Source: a virus
Strand: one strand, 5' to 3'
DNA: 29,339 bases
Virus record (IMG/VR): IMGVR_UViG_3300022222_000011
Span: 1 to 29,339 of that record
How positions within the stretch are numbered: position 1 is the stretch's first letter; each line of letters starts with the position of its first letter. This document shows, piece by piece, positions 22,636-29,339 of this stretch. The notes under the pieces were generated by a model. It was not told the DNA's origin. It worked only from the letters and a program-made list of their open reading frames with translations, and did no database searches. Both the position numbers and the translations under genes were made by a program.

Positions 22636-23414
22636 TGCCAGACTACACAGACAAATTAGGAGGGCTGCTACCGGCAAGCCCTAATACTTACCCGAAAACG
22701 ACGACGAGAACTCCTCGAATTGATATTGATCCGCTTGAGTACGAGGGGTTAATTGAATCGCACGGCGCAAGAGTGCGCGTAACGCCGACTGTTCTCTGCC
22801 CGAATCGGACCTCGCTCGAAGATACAAACCACGTTTTGGACTGCCAGCTTTGCTGGGGTAGCGGAAACGTCGATCTCGATTCCAACGCGGTCGAGGATTG
22901 GGCGTATATCCAGGGAATAAAATTAGACAAAAAATTTGAGTTTCACGGCATCTTCGATCTGAAAGATGCGCAGATTACGACGAGAGCCGGGGTAAAGCTT
23001 TATTACTGGTACAAAATTGAAGTGATCGACTTTTCTTCTCTGTTCAACCAATTAATGAAACGGGGAAGCGGCGATGTGGACCGGCTTCGGTATTTACCGA
23101 CGAAGAATTCCGATTTTTGCTTTCACTGTATTGATTCCACGGGCTACCGCTTTATCAGAGACGAGCATTATCGCATTGAAGGGCAGGAGATAAAGTGGCG
23201 AGGGACGAAGCGACCGGCTATCGGTTCGCTCTACTCTTTCATTTATCCCATCCTCCCGACGTTTCGAGTTTTGGAACTGCTTCACGAAAATCGGTTTTAT
23301 TATTTCGGATATAACATCCCTGTTAAAGTTCCCGTTCAGCTTCCGCAGAATGCGCTGATCCGCTGGGACTACATCGCCAAGGGCGCGGGGAATGCTATCG
23401 AGGTAAAAACTTGA
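22635..23414 (+). CDS. Probable neck or head-closure protein with Cys motifs
   Basis: The 259-residue product has an N-terminal Pro/Thr-rich arm, then VTPTVLCPNRTSLED and VLDCQLCWGSGNVDLD. These form a Cys cluster that may bind zinc or stabilise the fold, and FCFHC occurs later. The remainder is beta-rich with many aromatic residues (FYYFGYNIPVKVPVQLP). It has one-base overlap with the previous gene and four-base overlap with the next. The position between adaptor and tail-completion genes suggests head closure. No enzymatic motif is visible. Confidence 0.6.
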   Translation: MPDYTDKLGGLLPASPNTYPKTTTRTPRIDIDPLEYEGLIESHGARVRVTPTVLCPNRTSLEDTNHVLDCQLCWGSGNVDLDSNAVEDWAYIQGIKLDKKFEFHGIFDLKDAQITTRAGVKLYYWYKIEVIDFSSLFNQLMKRGSGDVDRLRYLPTKNSDFCFHCIDSTGYRFIRDEHYRIEGQEIKWRGTKRPAIGSLYSFIYPILPTFRVLELLHENRFYYFGYNIPVKVPVQLPQNALIRWDYIAKGAGNAIEVKT

Positions 23415-24211
23415 TCAGCGTTAAAGCAAAAATTATTGAAATGGGTTTCAACCCAGAAGAGATCGAGGGCGTCTCAACGACCGCATTCGTGCGCTCGGTG
23501 GGCGCTGTCGCTCTGGCCGCCCGCGAAGAGTGGGTGCGGCTAGCGCAGGCAAGACTAAAATCTGGCCGCGAAGAGTACGTCAACGGGCTCAGGAAAAAAG
23601 AGAGCCTCGTTATCCGTGATGTCGGTGAGACGGTCGTTTTTGAAGTGGGACTGATCGGCAAGATGCCGAACCATTTTGAATTTGGGATGGACGCTTTCGA
23701 TATGAAAACGGCGCGCCCAGGCTGGCTCGGTGGAAAAAAAGCGAAAACGAATAAAAAAGGAAAAAAGTACGTCATTATTCCCTTTCGACATTCGACCAGT
23801 AGTGATGCCCGACTTGCCTACACCGGCAAAGCCAAAGAGGCAGATTTAAAGTCCGAACTCCGAGGCGTCGTGCGAGATTACGGCTTAAATCGCGCCGTGA
23901 AAGTGGCAAGCGGAGGGAGTTATGCTTCCGGCGCAGTAAAGCGCGGGCCGACTTTCCCATTGAACGCTGCGATCCGAAAACACTTTCCGACTGCGAAAAC
24001 TCACCCGCTCTCTGGCCTTACGCGGATTCAAAAGGGCGGGAAAAGCGGTGCAGGGCAACTCATGACTTTTCGGGTAATGAGTGAGGATTCCGCACCGGGA
24101 AGTTGGATGCACCCAGGAATTAAGGGCGCAAATCTTCTCCCCGAGGTAGAGGATTTTGCACACCACGAGTTGGGCAACATGCTTTTAAATTTGATCCCAT
24201 TGGAGAAGTAA
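23411..24211 (+). CDS. Probable tail-completion / neck protein (HK97-gp10-like)
   Basis: The 266-residue protein probably starts at TTG 23411, overlapping the upstream stop (TTGA) with GAGG 7 bases before it; ATG 23441 is the alternative. The helical N-terminus (FVRSVGAVALAAREEWVRLA) and IGKMPNHFEFGMDAFDMKTA resemble neck proteins that join head and tail. A basic loop (KAKTNKKGKKYVIIPFRH) follows, and SWMHPGIKGANLLPEVEDF is a hallmark of gp10-like tail-completion families. A one-base overlap links it to the next gene. Confidence 0.7.
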   Translation: MISVKAKIIEMGFNPEEIEGVSTTAFVRSVGAVALAAREEWVRLAQARLKSGREEYVNGLRKKESLVIRDVGETVVFEVGLIGKMPNHFEFGMDAFDMKTARPGWLGGKKAKTNKKGKKYVIIPFRHSTSSDARLAYTGKAKEADLKSELRGVVRDYGLNRAVKVASGGSYASGAVKRGPTFPLNAAIRKHFPTAKTHPLSGLTRIQKGGKSGAGQLMTFRVMSEDSAPGSWMHPGIKGANLLPEVEDFAHHELGNMLLNLIPLEK

Positions 24212-24987
24212 TGCTAGGCCCCAACGCTTTTAGATACCCGCCGGTCGTTTCAGACGAGGCACCGCTTACCGGCGTATATCCGGTTGATTTTGTCTTGGAA
24301 ACCGTTCTGCGGGCAGGGCTCGATTGGTTTAGGACCGACCCCAAGGCACCGATGTCGGTTTACGGGCACTTCACGGCTCCCTGGCTCTCGGCGAAGTACG
24401 GCGAGGCGAAGGTAAACGAGATCGCGGCCTACATCAAAAAGTACGAGATCCGAATAGTACAACACTTCGCGTTGATTGATTTGCAGCTTCCCTCGATCTC
24501 AATCCAGTTGCTCGATGGAAACGAAATGACGGAGCGCGCTAGTCTCTCCGATCACGCCCAGATGGTCGACGTGATGAATTCCGATGGGGAAGTCCAGGGC
24601 CGAAGCGAAGTGGGTTACGCCGCCGTGATGGACAATATTCACATCGGCATCCACAACATCGGGACGCCCGATCTCACCAAGTATCTTTACTACTTAGTGA
24701 TCTACATCCTGAACTCTTTTAAGCCTCAACTCGAAGAGAGAGGGCTTATGCTGGGGACATTCCGGGCGACCGATCTCTCGCGGCTCAACGATTTTCTGCC
24801 CGAGAATATGTTTTCGCGCTTCGTCAATTTCAACGTCTTTACGATTGCCCCCTTCAAAAAGGGAGAAATGCCGATTATCGACACCTTCCTCGGGGTGCAT
24901 GTCCCTCCGGGACCGTCTGTAATTTTTAACGAGAACTCCGATGAAGAGTTGAATATTGAAACAGGAGTGACGGTCGATGAGCGATAA
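24211..24987 (+). CDS. Probable tail-terminator-like neck protein
   Basis: The 258-residue product contains PVDFVLETVLRAGLDWFRTD, FALIDLQLPSISIQLLDGNE, and YLYYLVIYILNSFKPQLEER. The layout, with a central beta hairpin and a long helix, suits tail-terminator-type proteins that cap the tail tube or sheath and bind the neck. The place between the tail-completion and sheath genes is usual. The identification is from position and general layout, not a specific motif. It overlaps the next gene by 11 bases. Confidence 0.55.
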   Translation: MLGPNAFRYPPVVSDEAPLTGVYPVDFVLETVLRAGLDWFRTDPKAPMSVYGHFTAPWLSAKYGEAKVNEIAAYIKKYEIRIVQHFALIDLQLPSISIQLLDGNEMTERASLSDHAQMVDVMNSDGEVQGRSEVGYAAVMDNIHIGIHNIGTPDLTKYLYYLVIYILNSFKPQLEERGLMLGTFRATDLSRLNDFLPENMFSRFVNFNVFTIAPFKKGEMPIIDTFLGVHVPPGPSVIFNENSDEELNIETGVTVDER

Positions 24988-25240
24988 AAAAGAAGAAGTT
25001 AAGCCTAAATTGTCCAAAGCAGAACTTATCGCCCGGTCGAAACTTCCGAAAGAGCAGAAAGACGCTTACCTCCGGGCGCTCGGTAAAGGGAACCAAGACG
25101 GTAAGGTTCCCTTTAGTGTTTACGCGAAAGTGCGAAACATAAGCGACAGTTTTGTAAAACCGATGCTCGCCTATCCCAAGGCGGCAGGTGTGGCAATGGC
25201 GTCACTGGAAGAGTGGGACCAAATTTTCACTGAATTTTAA
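24977..25240 (+). CDS. Small hypothetical protein before the sheath
   Basis: The 87-residue product has a Lys/Glu-rich start (SDKKEEVKPKLSKAEL) and helices (LPKEQKDAYLRALG, GVAMASLEEWDQIFTEF). It is not recognised. It starts within the end of the upstream gene and ends just before the sheath gene's ribosome site. It may be a small tail-assembly factor; only position suggests that. Confidence 0.6.
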   Translation: MSDKKEEVKPKLSKAELIARSKLPKEQKDAYLRALGKGNQDGKVPFSVYAKVRNISDSFVKPMLAYPKAAGVAMASLEEWDQIFTEF

Positions 25241-25251
25241 AGGAGAGGTCA

Positions 25252-27375
25252 ATGTCGATCAAAAGAACTTTCAACGGCGCGACGATAATCAGGCCGGGTG
25301 CGTACTCGAAAATTATTGTCGAAATGCTTACCGGATTCCCGCTCCAGCCCTCGGGCGTAGTGGGGATTGTGGGTGAAGCGGTCGGAGGAGAGCCTCGGGT
25401 TCTCGACATTCTCTCTCGCGAGAGAATCCAGGACGCGAAAGCCCGCTACAAGTCGGGGCCTATCGCGGACGCTCTGGAGCTTTTGGTCAATCCCTCGAAA
25501 GATCCCCGCGTTCCGAACGGTGCCTCCACTATCGTCGTTTACAAAGTAAACGCGGGCACGCAGTCGCAGGTGAACCTGACGAACTCGGATGCGATCAACC
25601 AATTTCTTTTGAAGTCCCAAAACTACGGGGACGACGAGAACAATCTCAACGTGCTCGTTTCGGCGGGAAGCGTTCTTGATTTGAATGCGATCCTCGCGGG
25701 ATCAGTAGCCGGTCCTTTCGCTTTGGCAGGCGGTGAGACGTTAATCCTCACCGCGAACAATGTGGTTTACACGTTCACTAATACGCTAGTGGGCGGAGCG
25801 ATTACGACGGCAGCGCTCGTCGCGGAATTGAATGTCGCGGCTCGCTGGTCCGGTTCGCTGAAGCCGGTTGTGGCAAGCGGCACGACGACGATCACTCTCA
25901 CGCTCGATGCGACGGTGGTTACGACTGGCGCAAAGGACTACGGGTATCTGAAGGTCGATCCCGCGTCCACGTTGGATCTGATCGCCGGTATCACGGGCGA
26001 GAACCGGGGAAAAAAGGGCAGCCGTTTCGCCACGCTTCGCAAGGGCTCTACAGTAGAAATGACCTTGGAAATTGGCGGGCTCGATACCATGAGTATCAAG
26101 TACGTCGGAGCGGGCACGGCGGCTGTGATGACGATCCAGGATTCGCTGGGCGCGATGAAGCTTACGACCACGGTCACGGGTGCCGGAGGCGATAACCTCG
26201 ATCTTACGCTCCGCGATGCGAACGGTAAGGTGAAGTACACGCTGAAGCAATTGTCGGATCTGATCAACGCCCACGCGGCCTACGAGTCGGCAGTCCTTTA
26301 TCCAAATCCCGAACTCAATGCGGACGAGTTGGATTACTACTTGTCGCTCGACATCCGCAATGTCTCGGCGGTCCTTCGTCGTGATTCGGCGGATTTTCTG
26401 GAAAAGGTCAACGTCGGGCAGTTGGCGACGGCATCGAAAATTTCCAACATTTATAAAGAAGTCCTCACTTTCGGAATCCCGAAATTCTTCGCTCTCGGAA
26501 CGGATGGGACTTCCACCAACGCCGATTGGGTGAATGCGTTCGAGGCGTTCAAGGAAGAGCGAATTAACGTGGTCGTGCCCTTGATCTCGCAAGATGTGGG
26601 TGCGCTCTCGATTGATTCAATCAATGCCGGTGCAGCGGCGCACGCGGCTTGGGGATGGGGAACCACGGGAAAATCGGAGCGCTCGGCGTTTATCTCGAAG
26701 AGCGCGGCGAAAGAGGCTTTCAAGACTGCGTGCCGGAATACCGCAAGCGGGTATGTGAGCATGTTTGGTCAAGAGCCCGAAGTGCTGAACCGTCTCGGGG
26801 AATTAGAATTTTTAAAACCGTGGGCAGCGGCTTGCATCGCCGCCGGTCTTCGCGCTGGCGCGGAAGTGGGAGAGCCTCTCACTTTCAAGATCGTCAACGT
26901 GAACAATATTCGTGTCGCCGATGGATCGTGGAATCCTAAAAAGGATTACGCAGAAATGATCGAGGCCGGTGCGACGATCTTGGAGCCGCTGGATTCCGGT
27001 GGTTTCCGCATCGTCCTTGGCAACACGACCTACGGTGCTGATCCCAACTTCGTTTGGAATCGCGAATCGGTCGTGCAGGCGGCGGGTTTCATCGCCTACG
27101 ATCTCCGGTTCAATTTAGAATTGGTGTTTACGGGAACCAAGGCGAGGACTGGAACTGCCGAGGCAATCGCGAACTTCATTAAGTCCAGGATGACCACTTA
27201 TCTGGAAGCCGACATCACAGTAGGCGATGATTTGAATGAGGGGCTTGGTTACTCCAAGCTCGGGGTCAGCGTCCAAGGAAATACGGCATTGATAAATATT
27301 TCTGTAACTCCCGTGCAGGGAGTGGACTTCATTCTGCCGACGATTTACTTGGCTGATATCAGACAAACTGCTTAA
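25252..27375 (+). CDS. Tail sheath protein
   Basis: The 707-residue protein follows AAAGGAGAGG. The start SIKRTFNGATIIRPGAYSKI and the C-terminal domain are typical of contractile tail sheaths. The latter runs LRFNLELVFTGTKARTGTAE, then YSKLGVSVQGNTALINISVT and VDFILPTIYLADI. Residues about 150-340 are Gly/Ala/Thr-rich beta domains that probably face outward. The later part includes an Ala-rich helical stretch (AFKTACRNTASGYVSMFG). Subunits stack around the tube and contract during injection. The gene identifies the phage as a myovirus, and the tube gene follows. Confidence 0.93.
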   Translation: MSIKRTFNGATIIRPGAYSKIIVEMLTGFPLQPSGVVGIVGEAVGGEPRVLDILSRERIQDAKARYKSGPIADALELLVNPSKDPRVPNGASTIVVYKVNAGTQSQVNLTNSDAINQFLLKSQNYGDDENNLNVLVSAGSVLDLNAILAGSVAGPFALAGGETLILTANNVVYTFTNTLVGGAITTAALVAELNVAARWSGSLKPVVASGTTTITLTLDATVVTTGAKDYGYLKVDPASTLDLIAGITGENRGKKGSRFATLRKGSTVEMTLEIGGLDTMSIKYVGAGTAAVMTIQDSLGAMKLTTTVTGAGGDNLDLTLRDANGKVKYTLKQLSDLINAHAAYESAVLYPNPELNADELDYYLSLDIRNVSAVLRRDSADFLEKVNVGQLATASKISNIYKEVLTFGIPKFFALGTDGTSTNADWVNAFEAFKEERINVVVPLISQDVGALSIDSINAGAAAHAAWGWGTTGKSERSAFISKSAAKEAFKTACRNTASGYVSMFGQEPEVLNRLGELEFLKPWAAACIAAGLRAGAEVGEPLTFKIVNVNNIRVADGSWNPKKDYAEMIEAGATILEPLDSGGFRIVLGNTTYGADPNFVWNRESVVQAAGFIAYDLRFNLELVFTGTKARTGTAEAIANFIKSRMTTYLEADITVGDDLNEGLGYSKLGVSVQGNTALINISVTPVQGVDFILPTIYLADIRQTA

Positions 27376-27403
27376 AAATTTTAGCCGATAAGGGGGCGAC
27401 CAG

Positions 27404-27817
27404 ATGACGACTGTAATGACGGGTGCAAAGGCGATATTCCGAATCGCCGGAAACCAAATCGCTTATGCTTCGAGTGTTACCTACAACGAGAATATCCAAC
27501 TGGAAGAGGTCAACGTCCTCGACGAACTCGTGACCAAGGAACTGGCGGAAGTCGGCTACCGAGTGGATATGAGTTGCCAGACTTTCCGGGTGCAAAATCA
27601 GTCGGTAAAGCAGCTTGGGATTATGTCGAAGCTCAGCGCAATTCTCACTCAGGGAGAGTTGACGGCGGAGATCGTAGACAGGAATTCCAATGCCGTTCTC
27701 CTTCTCATGGAGGGCGTGAAGCTCGAATCGCGACAAACCACGGTCGATGCTCGTGGACTTATGACGGAAACTTGGAACTTCCGAGGCCGCAAGTCCTCTG
27801 ACGAATCGAACGGGTAA
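27404..27817 (+). CDS. Tail tube protein
   Basis: The 137-residue product follows AGGGGGCGACC. It begins TTVMTGAKAIFRIAGNQIAY and continues ASSVTYNENIQLEEVNVLDE, as in tube proteins of contractile-tailed phages. The central VDMSCQTFRVQNQSVKQLGI and final TVDARGLMTETWNFRG complete a single-domain beta barrel of usual length. It lies directly after the sheath gene, as expected. Confidence 0.88.
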   Translation: MTTVMTGAKAIFRIAGNQIAYASSVTYNENIQLEEVNVLDELVTKELAEVGYRVDMSCQTFRVQNQSVKQLGIMSKLSAILTQGELTAEIVDRNSNAVLLLMEGVKLESRQTTVDARGLMTETWNFRGRKSSDESNG

Positions 27818-27846
27818 GGTTTTATAATTAGATTGAAAGGTAGAAA

Positions 27847-28275
27847 ATGAAAAAGTACACACTTCCTAACATGGAGTTCCCGTTCTCAATCCAAATGGTC
27901 GGTGAAGAAACCGGGATCAATTGGGTTGGGAACTTTTTGTATCGGCGTCCCACTCTGCTTGATCGCAGCCGAATCGACTCTTTTCGAGTCAGCCTCAATG
28001 GTGATCTCCTCACTCTGAAACCAGAAATTGAAGAATTTAATAAGGCCGTTTCGCATTTGCGTCACACACTTACGGAAGCTCCGGAGTGGTGGACGGAAGC
28101 GGACATGGGCGGATCTTTGTACGATGGGAACGTCGTAAAAGAAATTTATGCTAAGTGCATGGAGTTTGAGAAACGCTGGAAGGAGAAGGTGACAGGAGGC
28201 AAGCCCGAAGAGGTGGAGGCTGGGAAAAATGAAATTAAGGACGTCCCCTCTCCCACGATTGCTACCGGAAAATAG
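27847..28275 (+). CDS. Tail assembly chaperone (first)
   Basis: The 142-residue product lies between tube and tape measure, where tail assembly chaperones that coat the tape measure are encoded. It has a beta start (YTLPNMEFPFSIQMVGEETG) and FLYRRPTLLDRSRIDSFRVS, which resembles phage chaperone-type proteins, then helices and a charged tail. GAAAGG precedes the ATG. A second gene overlaps its 3' end by 47 bases in another frame, echoing the G/GT type arrangement. Confidence 0.7.
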   Translation: MKKYTLPNMEFPFSIQMVGEETGINWVGNFLYRRPTLLDRSRIDSFRVSLNGDLLTLKPEIEEFNKAVSHLRHTLTEAPEWWTEADMGGSLYDGNVVKEIYAKCMEFEKRWKEKVTGGKPEEVEAGKNEIKDVPSPTIATGK

Positions 28276-28681
28276 CGATAACCTGCATCGGATTGCGATC
28301 TCCAATATCACCGTAAACACCGAGACGAAGATCTCGCGATGGTGGTCGGAGAAGTTCCGCACTCCGATGAAACCTTTTCTTGAGCATACGACCGAAGAAT
28401 TGGTGATCATGTTTCTGGAAGATCACTACGAGAAAAACCCGATTGAAATGCAGAAGTTTTTGGCTCCCGCTCCCGAAGAGGGTGAATGGGATGGGAAGAT
28501 GCCCGTCGAGTACGAGCGGGTGATGGAAGCCAAAATGAAAAAGATTCAGGAAAAAAACAAAGTCGATCTCAGTAAGTATCAAGACGAGAAACCCGTTTCG
28601 CAGGAAGAAGAAGACCGGATCTTAAAAAACCTGGGGCTCCCGCAGGACAAGGGAGAGTTTGAGGATAATTTCGAGGACTAG
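28229..28681 (+). CDS. Tail assembly chaperone (second), overlapping frame
   Basis: The 150-residue frame starts with ATG 28229 after GGAGGCTGGGAAAA, inside the preceding gene. Recognisable protein-like sequence begins around TKISRWWSEKFRTPMKPFLE and FLEDHYEKNPIEMQKFLAPA. An acidic C-terminus follows (PVSQEEEDRILKNLGLPQ). Position before the tape measure suggests the second chaperone component. In many phages this part is made by a programmed frameshift; here an independent start also exists. A +1 or -2 shift near GGGAAAAAT (28222-28230) would fuse the two products. Confidence 0.65.
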   Translation: MKLRTSPLPRLLPENSDNLHRIAISNITVNTETKISRWWSEKFRTPMKPFLEHTTEELVIMFLEDHYEKNPIEMQKFLAPAPEEGEWDGKMPVEYERVMEAKMKKIQEKNKVDLSKYQDEKPVSQEEEDRILKNLGLPQDKGEFEDNFED

Positions 28682-29339
28682 ATGCAAGCCAAAGTCAGTT
28701 TGATTGCCGATGTAGCCGGATTCAAACGACGGCTGCAAGAGGCCGGTGCGGCCTTCAAACAGTTCCAGCGGATCGTCTCGGCGCAAACCGGAAATTCTTT
28801 TGTTGGTCCGATGCCGCTTACTTCCGGTGGAAGTCCGCGTGGGATCGCAGGCGGTGCTGGAGGGAATCTCGCCGGTAATAGCGGTGGAGGCATGGGAGGC
28901 TCGCTCCTCTCGATGGGCATGAAGGGTGCGGCTGCGGTCGGCGTGACAGTCGGAGCCGCTGCGCTCTACCAGCGAAGGCTCGATATTGCCCGCCAAAACA
29001 TGTCTATTCGCTCGCTCACGGGCGGTTCGACCGTTGGCGGGATAAGCTCACAGGGTTTCACGGGCGAGGAGCACCGCGAGCGCGCTATGGGAATTGCTAC
29101 CGAGCTTGGCAGGAATGCGAGCGAAGCCGAGCTTACGCGATTGACAGATCAGAGCGAAAAACTCCAGCGAAGATTTGGAATTTCCCAAGAGCAGAGTTCG
29201 GCGACTGTCGGTGCTGGTCGACGTGCTGGAGCGCAGGGTGAAAAAGTTTTGGCGACCGCGATTGGTGCGGCGGTAACGAGCGGGCTTACGGGTTCTCGCG
29301 TGGGAGAGTTCCTCGCTTCGATGACCGAATCTCTCACTC
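28682..29339 (+). CDS. Probable tail tape-measure protein, 3' truncated by the window edge
   Basis: The frame opens at ATG 28682 with GAGG five bases upstream and stays open to the window end, 219 codons. The start VSLIADVAGFKRRLQEAGAA is typical of the repeated N-terminal segments of tape-measure proteins. A Gly/Met-rich stretch (GGGMGGSLLSMGMKG) and a hydrophobic segment (AAAVGVTVGAAALYQ) follow. Then come Gln/Arg/Ala-rich helices. Position after the chaperones supports this. The rest, probably much longer, is outside the window. Confidence 0.7.
   Translation, partial: MQAKVSLIADVAGFKRRLQEAGAAFKQFQRIVSAQTGNSFVGPMPLTSGGSPRGIAGGAGGNLAGNSGGGMGGSLLSMGMKGAAAVGVTVGAAALYQRRLDIARQNMSIRSLTGGSTVGGISSQGFTGEEHRERAMGIATELGRNASEAELTRLTDQSEKLQRRFGISQEQSSATVGAGRRAGAQGEKVLATAIGAAVTSGLTGSRVGEFLASMTESLT

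Noticed and set aside
25786-26592. Minus-strand open frame opposite the tail sheath gene
   Set aside because: Arg/His/Ile-rich product without motifs; shadow.
27384-27391. GCCGATAA, an exact FliA-type -10 element, before the tail tube gene
   Set aside because: A start about six bases after it would fall at or past the ribosome site AGGGGG, leaving almost no leader before ATG 27404, and the best upstream box is only CAAA at 16 bases. More likely chance in the intergenic stretch.
27823-27828. TATAAT before the first tail chaperone gene
   Set aside because: The best -35 match (CTGACG) lies 19 bases upstream and is weak, and there is no extended -10 TG. The gap is short and AT-rich, so it is not called.
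1-29339. tRNA genes, CRISPR arrays, insertion sequences, integrase and attachment sites
   Set aside because: Looked for cloverleaf-like sequence, regularly spaced repeats, transposase motifs and integrase motifs; none seen by reading. Short tRNA-like elements could be missed without a covariance search.

Overview
The window is a contiguous stretch of the virion-structure module of a tailed bacteriophage with a contractile tail (a myovirus) or a closely related prophage. Evidence is the order large terminase, portal, MuF-like protein, prohead protease, major capsid protein, head-tail connectors, tail sheath, tail tube, tail assembly chaperones, and start of a tape-measure-like protein. All recognised sense genes read rightward, are tightly packed, and many overlap by 4 bases (ATGA, GTGA, TTGA). 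No host gene, integrase, attachment site, tRNA, CRISPR or IS is visible, so the host cannot be named. By eye the GC content is near one half, and Shine-Dalgarno sequences of the GGAG/GAGG type are common, so the host is a bacterium that uses such signals.

Region 1 (1-2576): the 3' part of a beta-rich probable virion protein, then the large terminase. Region 2 (2586-5532): an accessory block with a tyrosine-phosphatase-like protein, a DNA-adenine-methylase-like protein, a cold-shock-domain protein, several small unknowns and a phage-encoded sigma-70-family factor with a C-terminal zinc ribbon. Region 3 (5498-16612): head genes mixed with large multidomain 'polyvalent'-type proteins. These are a zeta-toxin-type kinase protein, a charged unknown, the portal, a Nudix protein with a GNAT-like C-terminal part, a MuF-like protein, a protein with a long Ala/Pro/Arg linker, and a Com-like zinc ribbon. 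Three of the large proteins share a short KY...W/Y...Y/V sequence module.

Region 4 (16613-20869): an intergenic gap holds a candidate promoter resembling FliA/SigD/WhiG-class sites, which could be the target of the phage sigma factor. It is followed by the prohead protease, a small protein, a scaffold-like protein, the major capsid protein with an Ig/FN3-like insertion, and a strong intrinsic terminator. Region 5 (20887-29339): head completion, neck, tail terminator-like, sheath, tube, chaperones and the start of the tape measure.

The most striking object is in the prohead protease. It is interrupted by a 271-codon intein (17204-18016) with intact splicing residues but no in-frame endonuclease domain. 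The opposite strand of the same DNA carries a 230-249-codon reading frame (17264-17956, or from 18013). Its product has a helix-turn-helix followed by a domain resembling Vsr-like homing endonucleases of the EDxHD/I-Bth0305I type. The two frames are in exact codon-to-codon antisense register. A perfect extended -10 promoter (TGnTATAAT) for the antisense gene lies in the codons of the intein's last residues. This suggests an intein whose homing endonuclease is encoded antisense to its own splicing domain and expressed separately. I know of no described precedent, though I could not search.
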